A program made the position numbers and the translations under genes. 64,000 nt of DNA from the NCBI RefSeq assembly GCF_029227915.1, contig NC_079886.1:7812001-7876000 (forward strand). Direction: 5' to 3'. The stretch is from Hydractinia symbiolongicarpus (Eukaryota > Cnidaria > Hydrozoa > Anthoathecata > Hydractiniidae). Below the pieces are notes generated by a model. The model saw only the letters and a program-made list of their open reading frames with translations. It was not told the DNA's origin and did not search any database. Of the stretch, positions 42,064 through 53,380 are shown in pieces. Position 1 is the first letter of the stretch. Each line of letters starts with the position of its first letter.

Positions 42064-45000
42064 CCACGATATTTTTGCGATAGAACATTCCTCTCGTATA
42101 CTTCTTCAATTGTTTCTGAAACGCTTTTTGTGTTAAATCAGTGAAGAAGTGAAGAACAGATGACAGTTCCAGCTACACATCTTTTCCAGTTTCCACTACA
42201 CGCAGAAATTCTAACAGGTAATATTTTTATGGCTTATTAGGTTTTTACTTAATAAAGGTCACTAAAGCGATAATTGAGGTGAGTAAAGTGAAGTAACCAA
42301 AGGTTTAACGTCATTGAAACATCCCAACACCTGCCTCTTATTCTTTAAGTGCGACAGGATTACAAAGTGACATACAAGATCATTGATACTACTCTTAATA
42401 CCTGCACATTCCGACGAATGACCAGACCGGATCAGACCACCCAAGAATGCTGTCTAATGAACAGACCACCCAATAGGTCAGGTATAAAAATGGATACACA
42501 GTTTACAACCGCATAGACGTCTGTATAGACTGTTTATAAATAATAATCTTTGGACGATAAATTTGCTATTTTTAATTGATTTCTAGAATAAAATCACTTT
42601 GACTTTTGAGCTCTAAAATAAACTACAGTCTGGAAAATATACAAATATCAGTAAAACCGAACCGAAAGTTTGTTTTGACAATAAAGTAAAGACAACACGA
42701 GAGATTTCATTTTTTATAAAACACCATATTTACTAGCTTTAAGGAGTTTTGTGCAATGCTTTGTCTATAGCAAATATATAAGAATGAAGCGGACTGGCGT
42801 TGTCCAAAAAATTTGAAACCTTATTTGACAGAAAAATTGATGTAAAAACAAAGTAAGTGCTTATATCGATTAAATTACGTATACACAATATATATAGATG
42901 ATTTAGTTTTTTTTTTTGTTCAAAGTGATATTAAAGTTGATTTAGATTTTTTTGTATTTTTTTTTGTCCTTAGTGCCTAGAATCGTTCACCACAATTAGC
43001 TCAATTTTTGCGTCAATTGTCAAAGTCAAAAAACCAACAGCCATTTTGTGGCCTTCTTAATAATTTAAGAATACCTTAAAAAGAAAAGTATAATATTTTG
43101 TAGACGATATAGTTACCGTCAGCACTGTGGGAGGTCTGAATAGAACAAAAATAGATTTTCTGTAGCAGATTCAAGAAGTTAGTCTGAACTTTCTTTTCAG
43201 ATTACACATCCTAATGCACTAAGCCTTTGAAACTGTGTGAATGCGATTGTAGTATGATGAGCTTAGACTTAAATAGTTTTGTTGTTCTATATGGTAAATA
43301 CCTGTCACTGGCCTCCGTCTTTTTCTCTTCTTAAAATAAACGTATTTCGCATTTTTGAAGAAGTCTTTCTTCCTCCAAGGTCTTGCTAATAACAACACTA
43401 AGCCGCTACGAATAGAAACTCTTTTTTAAAACTCGTCCGCTGCGATAGCTTACCAAGGAAAAGTAAATCATAGACAAAAGTGAATGGACGTTGGTTTACT
43501 GAGGAACTAGTCAGTGTCTGCATTTTGTATTTTATAGAACATTTACACTAGTCACAATTCGTAAGAGCAATTATTAACAACTGCGCTTTGAGATTTGTAC
43601 TTATGGCTTGAACAACTGCAAGAGAGTAAAGATTTAAATTCTTTGATTAAAAATTTAGAGAAGGCTAGCGGACAAGTAGCAAAGAGAAATTTAAAGTGAT
43701 ATCGGTCCAACGATTACTTAAGAAATCAGAATCTCCGTTTTCGTTATTTTACAGATTTTCGGTGATTGTTTGTATTTCGTAGATCGATTAGAAAATCGGT
43801 GTGAAGGCAAATACAAATGATATTAGCTTAAAGTAAATGTGCAGTTTGGTTAACTTGGTCACTGTGTGTAGCCAGGACACCCATCATAATTGTTCTTATA
43901 ACCAGGAAGTCGAAATAGTTAAGTTGAAAAAATTGCGCTAGGTCTCAAACTACTTTTCTGCAGTCAGAAGTCTGACTGCGCTTTTTGATTGGATAATTTT
44001 ATTGTTCTTTGCTCACGTGGTAAATATAAGGAATTCTTTTGTTTTTAGCAAGAATGGCTTCACTCACCGGAACAAACATAATTAATTCTTGTACTAGTTA
44101 AAAGGATAACATGTGACCACACGGGCTTTTTGCTCATTGGTTGATTGCAATTCGCGGTTTGCTATGAGGTGGATTTGATTTTTAGGGATTTGCTGCGACA
44201 TTTGTTTGCGTCTAAGCTTTCGTTTGAGAGAAACTAAATTGGATATCCTCGAACAAAGCTTAGTTAACTAGGCTACAACTGTGGATGAAATAAGCGACTT
44301 AAAAGACCACCTTCAGTTGTTTAATGCATTAAGCAAAATAGAACAAAAGAGTATTAATTTCTTTCCCTAAAAAATCACCTCTAAGCTTCTCCTATGGTAC
44401 AGAGATGTCAGAATGAATCAAATTAGCTTAATCGATGTTTATTTTGAGCTATTTTAAATCAGGAATGTAACAAGACAAGTCAGTTGTCAATCAATTTAAT
44501 TGGATTGCAAAACGACAATTTTTTAGGCTAATTTAGATAAGAACCAATTACAGCTCTTTTAGTAAACAAACAAGCAAAAAACGACCTCGGAATTGTGCAA
44601 AATACGGAATAAAGAATTGTGCAAAATGCAGAATAAAAAATCGAAAATGCGCACATTGATTAAAATGCAAAATTAAAAATTGCGAATAGTAACTTGAAAT
44701 AACTATTGTTTTGTTTATATAAAAGGTGAATTATATACTTAATCTGTAGGAAAATTGTAAGCGAGCCGAAAATAAGGTAAAATGCGAACTTAAAAACTAT
44801 AGAATTGAAGTTTGCGAATTTAAGTTATCACTTCTGAGTTCATACAATTGTTGCAATTTTTGGCTTATTTAAAAGTTCTCGTAAGGCTACAGAAACCTTG
44901 CGTCAGTTTAGGATGGAGAGATTATTAATCAAGCTTTTAACGGTAATTTTGCTACCGTTTACATTCCAAAAAACATTTTTTAAGATGCTTTTGGGAAACG

Positions 45001-45436
45001 GTTGGTTTACGAGTTTTTTTTAAAAATAGGATATATTAAAAACTATCATGCAGCACCGTACCACTAAAATGATTGCGCATTTTTTAAATTCTTCACTTTA
45101 TAGGTTTCCTAAAAACCGTTATGGTTTTTAAAATTCTAAACCCAAACTTATTTGATATAAGTTTAAAGTTATAAACTTATTAATTCGGTTTCAATTCGCA
45201 AGAATGACACCACCCCTGACTTTAAGTCGTGCCAAGACCTCATCCGCCAATTTGTGCATACGCATTCATACTGTCAACACGATATTAGAAATTAGTCATT
45301 TACAACGTGACAACGTGACAACGTGCAACGAGTCTTGTTATAAGTTTATATTTTAATAGCCCCTTAACCCCTTTCAACGCATGCAAGATAAGGTAAACGA
45401 GTTATGTATATTTAACTTCATTCAAAAGACTTGGTG

Positions 45437-45464
45437 GGACGGCTCCGTAATTACGGAGCCGTCC
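45437..45464. repeat. Perfect 28-bp palindrome, GC-rich
   Basis: GGACGGCTCCGTAA is followed directly by its exact reverse complement, with no spacer. The base content is much richer in G+C than the surrounding sequence. It could be a dimeric protein-binding site, a residual end-to-end terminal repeat of a DNA transposon, or a cruciform-forming site. Confidence 0.95.
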
Positions 45465-46210
45465 TGTCCATTTATTATAGGCGCAGATTAACCCTGGGAA
45501 CAAAGTTGAAATATATTATCAAATATATATAAGCGATGATGCAAGAAAACTTTGTTGCTAGAGCCTCTCGCGATATTATTGTGATATTTCTTGTGATATT
45601 TAACTACAAAGTACAAAGGTGTTAATTGTTTAAGAAGTGCCAATACAGTAATATTTTTACATTAGGTTCTTTGTTATTTAATGTTGTCAGTTGAAAGGTA
45701 ACTTGTAAAAACACTGAATTTGTAAAAAAAATTGGGTCAATTTAAACTATAGGCTTACATTCTAGGCTAAATGTTATGACAAGGCATAGCACTATAGGAG
45801 GTATACTGTCAGTGTTGATTGGATAGTGGTATTAATGTCACCAATCGGCTATATGTGAGTTAGACGAGGCTGAGAAAAATTTTTAAAAGCAAAAAACAAT
45901 TTTTAACAAGTAAAACTAAAACAAATTATGTTATAAATTTTTAACGTTATTTTTTGTTTTTGCTAACTTTGAACTTGCCTAATTTATAAATATTCAATTT
46001 TATAACAAGCTATATAAAAAATGTAGCTGATAAAGTTTATATTTATTTTTTATATTTACGAAAAAAAAAAAGAAGAAAAAATTACGCTTTTGTAGAAACG
46101 GTTAATATATATACTTTTCTGTTTTCCTTTTGCATCAACTTTAAATTTACTTATTTCGAAAATACAGTGAATCAGCATGTAGCATCAAGAAGACACAGCA
46201 ATAAATTGTG

Positions 46211-46478
46211 TCATAAAACAAAAAATAAATGTACTTTATTCTTGTTTTTTCCTGCATAAAAAGTTTTATTCCCACCAATAATGGTTTTTAGTGCTTTGGT
46301 ATCTGGAAATACCCTTTAAAGCACTATATTTATAAACAAACATTACTAACTTGTAGGGATTTAAATTGGAAAAAAAACTGCAGAGGTATGGATGTCCAAA
46401 TAAATGAATAAACTTACTTGTTAAACTCAATATAACCACCAATACAACAGCGCATATCTGTGACATGTTTTCACACAT
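46211..46478 (-). CDS. Candidate small secreted peptide (two exons, 50 aa)
   Basis: The minus strand shows ATG at 46478, an exon to 46418 ending in a GTAAGT donor, an intron of 115 nt ending in TTTCCAG, and a second exon 46302-46211 ending in TGA. The phase fits (1). The product begins MCENMSQICAVVLVVILSLT, a good signal peptide, followed by a short basic C-terminal part with KNKNK. No homologue is recognised. A spurious open frame is quite possible, because AT-rich DNA yields such short models by chance; transcript evidence would be needed. Confidence 0.22.
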
Positions 46479-47049
46479 CGATTTTGCTTATTTCAAAATA
46501 ACACGGCGAAGATATTAACTAGAATTTATCAAATCAGTTTCTTCTTTCCTCGATATGCCAAACAATAAGTAAATAAAACTCGATTTATTTTTGTACACAA
46601 GTTTTTAAGCAAGCCAGCATAACCAAGTATAAAGGTATAGTGAGATGACATTATTCTTTCCTCTTTAATCAGATAAAAGATAAAGAAAGAAAATTAAGAT
46701 AAGATGGAATTTTTTTGTTATTTTTCTTGTTTTGTAGTTTGATACTATCTTAAATATTTATTATAAATTATTTTCTCGACAACACAAATGTCAGTTCTTA
46801 CTGATTTAATAAAGATAACGAAGTGATATGAATTAAGATTGGAATCATGCACAGGAAGGCTTCAAGACTGAGGAAAAAAGCACGCATCAAAGAAAGGTTT
46901 GCATAACAAAAAATAGAGACTAAATTCTGGATAAAGAAGACACCCATGGTTAGGAAGAAAATATTCATGCTTGATTACCATCAAAGGCTGCTTAGCGACT
47001 ATAGAGAACTTATTTAAATTCTGTTGATTCGAGAAAACATCAGTTCCTT

Positions 47050-47403
47050 AAAGCTTACCTCCCGCAAAAAAAAAACAAGTTAGGTTTATATAAAACACCT
47101 TGAAAGTCTAGGAATTCAAAGTAGCTCAAAGTGAATTATTGTATTTAACATTTTTGTCACAGCATATAAGGTTAAAAAGATTTTTTAATCATTCAGTTTG
47201 GCGTTCTAAACATTTCATATAAATGTCAATATTTAGGTATTCAGCAACAGCAATTACAGAGCTACACAATGACATCATAAATTAGCATAATTAGCAAAAC
47301 TCTTGACACTTTGAGTACAAAAAATTAAAAAGATTTATAAATGACTTTCAAAGGTCTTTCATATGAACCCAACTTGTTTTTCTCCTGGGAGGTAAGCTTT
47401 AAG
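47050..47403. mobile_element. Fold-back element with terminal inverted repeats of about 60 bp
   Basis: Plus-strand 47050-47108 (TTAAAGCTTACCTCCC, then AACAAGTTAGGTTTATAT and ACCTTGAAAGTC) matches the reverse complement of 47345-47403 (TTAAAGCTTACCTCCC, AACAAGTTGGGTTCATAT, ACCTTTGAAAGTC). The arms flank about 235 bp of unique AT-rich DNA. It has no coding capacity; a non-autonomous DNA transposon is the simplest reading. Confidence 0.6.
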
Positions 47404-47766
47404 TGTGTCTGATGAATAAGAAACCACAATGCAATGAAAACACTGTAAAAAATAAATAAGCTAATTTGAGAAGGGAATAGGTGATTACGGAATAGGTGAT
47501 TGCGGATTCTTGAATGGAATGTCATCAAAGCCGTATATCAAGATGTCTCCCCAACGCAAGTCATAGCAATAAGGGAGACATACCAGTAGGATTTTGTGAA
47601 TATTTGGTTGCTTATCGCGGGATGAAACATTATTACCAAAGATACCTGCCAAAAAAACCTGTGATAAACTATAGGTTTGTAACTTAGCAACAAAAGCTTT
47701 AGTTCTATATATTAAGTCTCATTAATGAATGTAGAAACACGAAAACCACAATAACAGAAAAAACGT

Positions 47767-47816
47767 AACAACAACAACAACAACAAAAACAACAATAAAC
47801 AACCACAACAACAACA
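47767..47816. repeat. (AAC)n microsatellite
   Basis: AAC triplets with occasional AAA and CAT variants. On the minus strand it translates to Val/Cys-rich low-complexity sequence, which is not a real protein. Confidence 0.85.
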
Positions 47817-48888
47817 ATCTTCTTTGTAATCTTCATAAAACACTTTCTACAGTAGTGACAGAAATTTCTTGTGTAGATATTTTCGCGAAACTCTTCATTT
47901 ATAGACCTGGCAAGAATCTGACCAATTAGCATTTTTGAAATCAATAAAAATATGTTTGACTTTAAATATTTATTTTGCTAATTAATAAATTAAATGTCAC
48001 GAATAGAGGTCAATGCGAAATTCGCGAAAATTTAAGTACCTTAACTATCTTTTAAGAATATCCTCATTTTGTCAAGAGAACACCCACATCTATTAACTGC
48101 TTATAAATTTCTCAGGACAATTTGTCTAATCTGATTTTCCTTTTATAAAGTTGTAATATGCTATGAGAATCTTTACCAAATAACATCAAGAAACCATCCT
48201 TATCGGACATCCTTAGCAAAACTTTAAGATCAATTTGTCGTTACGCACGCGATTTATCAATTAAATAGCTTTACAAATAAATCTAGTTTATAACGTGGCT
48301 ATAGTTTTTTTCTTATAAAAACCCATCGGCTCCAAATTTGATCAATAATTAAGATCTCATATAGTCAGACAATAAAAAAAATTTAAGCTATATTACTCTC
48401 CTTGAATATAAACATTCTATTTTTTTATTAGAACTTATATTATAAGAACATTTAGGCTGACGTTTGACCAGAAATTAAGAGCACTAGAAAAGTTTTGAAA
48501 AAATTTATTTTATTTTAGATTCTTCTCAAAGTTTTAAAAAGGTTTGGGTAAAAAGGAGAAGCTGCGAATAGCTTTTAAATATTTAGATAAACAAATAGAC
48601 AAAACAAGATAAATCAAAATAGTTTTATAATAATTTTATATATATCACATAATTCTATGTGAGAATCAATCTCATTGTTGTCTGCGGGCCGCCAAAATTC
48701 AGGGACACTTGTGCTATATAGATACGGTTTTCGAACGACAACAGCAACGACTATCTAAAATTTATTTAAATATTGTCCCTCAATTATCCGCAGCCTGGGC
48801 TACTTTAACAGCGGAAAAAAACTAAGCGAAACTCGCAAAAATTCGCAATTTTTTTAAAAAAAAACCGCCATGAACATTTTTAACTTAC

Positions 48889-48975
48889 AAAAGGTTTTGA
48901 TATTACAGTTATTAAGTAGCCGCATAAAACAACACTGAATAAGACTAGCCAAGCTGCTAACGAATAGATCTTCAT
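48889..48975 (-). CDS. Candidate signal-peptide exon of an unresolved gene
   Basis: Minus-strand ATG at 48975 opens MKIYSLAAWLVLFSVVLCGY, a textbook signal peptide (basic residue, hydrophobic core, small residues), and the frame reaches a GTAAGT donor after 48889 in phase 0. A possible next exon begins at 47917 after a GGTCAG acceptor and reads ILARSINEEFRENIYTRNFC then HYCRKCF in the same phase, but it runs into an AAC/GTT microsatellite and I cannot close the gene. The evidence is weak. Confidence 0.2.
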
Positions 48976-49799
48976 GAAAAACCAAGCATATCACGATTAA
49001 AGAAAGTACTTAGATACTAAATGACGAAATATTTTTTCTAGTTAAGAACGATCAATGCAAAATTATTTTTATTTTTAATTAAAAAAGCGAACAAAAATAG
49101 CCATGTTAACAACTATAAACAGCTCTAGAATTTAAAGGAATGCACGGGATCTTTTTTTCCTATTGGATAACAAGTATATATGTTTGAGGTTTGTCTTTTA
49201 AAAAGAAAATCTTTGAATTTTCCAAATGTGACGACATCATTGACGCTTATCTGATTTTAATAAAATAAAATTATTTCGTTTTTGATTTGAATTTAAAATG
49301 AAATTAATGTCTGAACAATATACTAAATACAAAGCAAAAATTTCCAGATAAAAAATATTTTATCGTTTGTTTACTCACATATATATCTTTAATCTTATGT
49401 TTTTTTATTAATTATATAAAAACGTCACAAGCTTACAATTTGGATACAGAGATAACTCTGAAACTGCAAACTTCGAATTTCGGGCCAATATGGAATAAAC
49501 TAGGTGTGGAAATATAAAACAAAACAACTTAACATTTTACAATCGACTTTAAAAACCGCAAAAGGGAATACGATATTTTAATTTATATACATTTTTTTAT
49601 TAAATATAATTTTTTTTAACTTTTCTTGATAACAGCATTCTCTGTTAAAAGGTTCTCCTATATGTACCGACATCAACCGCGTGAGACATGAACATTCTTT
49701 GTTAACTATATGACCAACACAAACTGCGTAAGAATTATGCGCAATAGCTTCTTTATACAATTCGAGTTATTTGAGAAACTTGAATCTAAGAAAACCAGG

Positions 49800-50025
49800 C
49801 TTATTTATTTAATTTGGAACAGACAGGTTAATGATATCATCAAATTCCAATATTTCATCAACCGTCCGTCAAAAGCACATCATCATATTCATTTTCTTCC
49901 TAAGCATTTCTAGCTCTGCGCAATAGGGACAACAGGTAAACGATTTTTTTGTCATTAACGGTTCTCCTCCATTGCTCTTATGCGTATGTGGAATTTTTCA
50001 CCGGCCTATGGACTAGTCTTATACA
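49800..50025 (-). pseudogene. Decayed duplicate of the 52211-52432 ORF
   Basis: Aligned by eye with 52211-52480, this stretch shows the same order of segments: the GTGGAATTTT leader, an ATG followed by GAGAACCGT, then a deletion of about 25 bp and a premature stop right after the fifth codon, then the region matching TTTACC..TATTG and ATGTGCTTTTGA. The frame is lost in several places. It is therefore a pseudogene copy lying about 2.4 kb from the intact ORF. Confidence 0.55.
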
Positions 50026-50386
50026 CTAATTATTCATTCCGTCTGTCTGTATGTCTCTCTGTGACAGGCAAAGTGGATGTGTTTATTTTCCTTTGATGTA
50101 GCCGTCTCATTTATTAAACTTTCTGACGTTACTGCACAATGTCAATGTATCAGACTGATTTCAATGATTTTAATAATATTAGTGAAACAATTGCCATTGC
50201 AATGCAGTTAACTTTGAGCCAAATAACTTGGGAACGAGATTATATCAGCTTTCTTTAACTGCATGAGAAGGAAATAGTACCAATAGCTGTGTCCATCATC
50301 TGTTTCAAACGCGAAGGATTGACGACTTCATCATAAACCCTTTTAACATTATATCTTCAAAACCTTTTTACCTTTTTTTTTTACCA

Positions 50387-50775
50387 GGATTATCCTATTG
50401 CAGTAACGTTCAGCTCAAATTCAGTGATACTCAAATAAAGAGACTCGAATCCATTGACAATCGTGCTAGAATTCTGACTCAACAAAATGTTCCTGAGATC
50501 AGAAAAGAAATTGAAAAACGAGCTGTGCTGTTTGTTAAAAAATGTTTGGATGGTAATGTCTGTGATAACTTTCAAGACTACTTCACTGTGAAGCGTCATC
50601 AAAGAACAACAAGAAACAACGGTTTTCTTTTATTTATACCTAAAGTAGATTGGAATTTGCAAAGGGAAGCTTCTTTTCAATGGGTGTGAGTTTATTCAAC
50701 TCTTTACCCATTGGAATTAGGCAATGTGAAATTTTTGAGGAATTTAAAGCTTTGTGTCAAGCACATTTTGTTTGA
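50387..50775 (+). pseudogene. C-terminal fragment of a retroelement reverse transcriptase ORF
   Basis: Starting at GGA (50387), the plus-strand frame reads segments typical of the region after the RT catalytic domain in LINE-type polyproteins: IKRLESIDNRARIL, FVKKCLDG, FQDYFTVKRHQRTTRNN and LFIPK. A one-base frameshift near 50670 then moves to the frame with FNSLPIGIRQCEIFEEFKAL and a stop at 50773-50775. No RT palm motifs precede it. It is a dead, 5'-truncated remnant unrelated in sequence to the LINE at the left end of the window. Confidence 0.6.
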
Positions 50776-51124
50776 TAAGTGTATTTGTGAGTGTGTTTTC
50801 CATACAGCCTGGTTTAGCTTTTGACACAATCTTTTTGAGTTTTGTGTTAACATTCTTTTTCAACTGAGGACTCTATATAGTGCACCGTTTTGTGACAGTT
50901 TCTTAGTTTGTTTCCCTGTTTTTCTCGATATAGTCTTTCTCTCTTTTTGTCTCTCATTTTATTCCGTACAAATATACATAATCTTCACATTACATATTTA
51001 CTTTTTATCTATTGTATATAACCATTTTAAATGAATATTAATATTTTTAACATTTTATTATCAGGACGCATATTTATAACAGTGTTTTATATACTGACAT
51101 GCAAATCCTGTATAAACATTCGTT

Positions 51125-51318
<194 letters not shown>

Positions 51319-52210
51319 TCGAATCAAAGATTTACAAAGTCGTTTCGAGGGATTGAAAAATTTATGAAAAAATAATTTATCTTATATAACGACGGATGTG
51401 ACATCATCAAAATATATCTCTGTATCCCTAATCATCCAAATTTTGTGCATCTTACAAATAGTTATATTTAGAACAAACAATCGAGCTTGGACTTGTTCTT
51501 AGGATATTCTTGACATCTGATCCGTTCTTCAGAATATATTCTTAAAAAGTACGTAAAGAAGACTTGTTCAGACTCAAGACACAACAAGGAAGTAAATATT
51601 TAAGGAAATGTTGAGAAAGTTGAGACGGCTAAATCGTTAGAACCTAGATTAATCTCTTTATCAGACACCCTAAACAACACACCTGCTTTTTTTTACTTTC
51701 TCAGCAAGTATCAGTTTTTTACTTCGATTGCTAGGTAAAGTTTTATTTATGACGTTATGTCTTCATACGTTTCTAGCTGAGGTAACACCAACTTCTTATA
51801 CTCAGCAACAACAGTTTGTTCGGGACGTAAAAATGGAAAATAAGGAAGTTTAAACTCAAACCTTAAATAACTTTTGAGTGAATAATTTTAAGGAAATAAG
51901 TACAGAAGATTAAAAAGCTTTCTCTTTTCAGTTGACATGCATGCTAAACTGGGGGTGAAAAGGTATTATTTTTAACCATTTCATCCCATGTAGCTTTAAC
52001 ATGAAAAGCAAATAAACTTCAGTTTTGCGATTTTTTCTTAATTTAATAAATTTTAGCGTGACGCTACGCTAATAGAAGAGCAAATACAGTCGTCGTAAGA
52101 ATGTAACTGGTGATTAAGTCATTGCAATGCACTTTTAAGTTTTAAGCCATAAAAATAATTAACGTCATCTCCGCATAGTTAACTAGGTAGCACTTGGGAC
52201 TAAAATGGAA

Positions 52211-52432
52211 TCAATCTCTAAACACTGGGTCAACCCACTCGTTCCAAACGTACGGCTTGATGAAGTCAAAAAACCCATTATTCAACCGTTCTTCAAAAGC
52301 ACATAATCCTACATTTTCTCTATAACCAGACTCTATACAATAGACGCATCGGGTAAATAAATCTCTTAACAATTTTTTTTGTAACTGGTCATTGCTGATA
52401 TCATCAAAATTCAAATGACGGTTCTTTTCCAT
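52211..52432 (-). CDS. Small hypothetical protein (73 aa)
   Basis: ATG at 52432 opens MEKNRHLNFDDISNDQLQKK; the rest contains TRCVYCIESGY, LCAFEERLNNGFFDF and YVWNEWVDPVF before TGA. It is rich in aromatic and acidic residues with three Cys; no signal peptide or membrane segment is seen and I do not recognise the family. A degraded copy at 49800-50025 shows that the segment, including at least 40 bp upstream of the ATG, was duplicated. It may be a terminal exon of a larger gene or part of an unrecognised mobile element. Confidence 0.35.
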   Translation of the reverse strand: MEKNRHLNFDDISNDQLQKKLLRDLFTRCVYCIESGYRENVGLCAFEERLNNGFFDFIKPYVWNEWVDPVFRD

Positions 52433-53380
52433 CGTTCTTCTGTCTAAGTGGAATTTTCTGCAGGCTTATCGACTAGTCTATTTTTCGGACAAATCGGGTT
52501 GCGAAAGTAAAAACGTCTGTCAATTTTTTAATAACGTTTTTGGGAATAATTCTCTTTTTCGTTTATAGGCGCAAAAGATTCTACAACTAGTAGTATGTAT
52601 ATATCATTTTCATATGATATTTGAGTCCTTTTTTGTTTAATATTGTTCTTTATTAAAAAGAAGACAGTGAAAATTCATTAACGACGTGACCCAATATCAT
52701 GACCAAAATTTTCTAAGAAAATCATCAGAGTAATATTTTTTGTTAGATGAATGGCATTTATGCTGTGTTAACTTTTAACTTAGTAGGAATAAATTGTCCA
52801 GTGTATTTGATCAACTATACGCTAATCCATATTAAGGTGGGTTAGATTGATATTTCCAGTACGAATTCTTAAGAAAATCTTTCAGAGCAACCTCTCCAAA
52901 TCGAACACCTCTATGAAGCAGATACTTTTTCTACCGTGAGCATTTCGACAGTAATTAAATGTTGGTGTACATGGAAATATTTTTTTAGATAATGTACCCG
53001 ACTTTCCGTCTAAATTAAAAGCAAAAGCGATATCTGGTTTAAATATACTTAAATATCTTTACAGCTTTTTTATGCTTATTTAGAGTATTAGTTAAGCTTT
53101 TTTATGTAGGGAATGAGCTGTGGTTAACATCTTTTATTATTTTCTTTTAAAAACCATTTTCTGATATGCAATGCGACGCTTTATTTTTTCTGGAATATAT
53201 CTCTGATACACACATATTTTTCATCCACCGTTAAAAATAGTTTTGAAATCACATATTCCAACAAATGAGATACTTATATTAATTAGCTCGTTAGCACTTC
53301 GTTGCTTTTTGCTCTAAATAAATTACGACAAATATCCCAACGTCATATTCTGGAATTAAGTTAAAGATGTAACTCCACGC

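Larger units (their letters stand above)
41211..46210. other. Gene-poor region
   Basis: No convincing coding region on either strand. It holds a degenerate tandem array (41908-42063), TGCAAAAT/TTGCGAA-type repeat fragments at 44590-44830, and the perfect palindrome at 45437-45464. The rest is AT-rich. Confidence 0.55.

Noticed and set aside
44923-45035. Short plus-strand frame starting MERLLIKLLTVILLPF
   Set aside because: Signal-like, but it ends after 37 codons with no conserved features and no clear partner exon.
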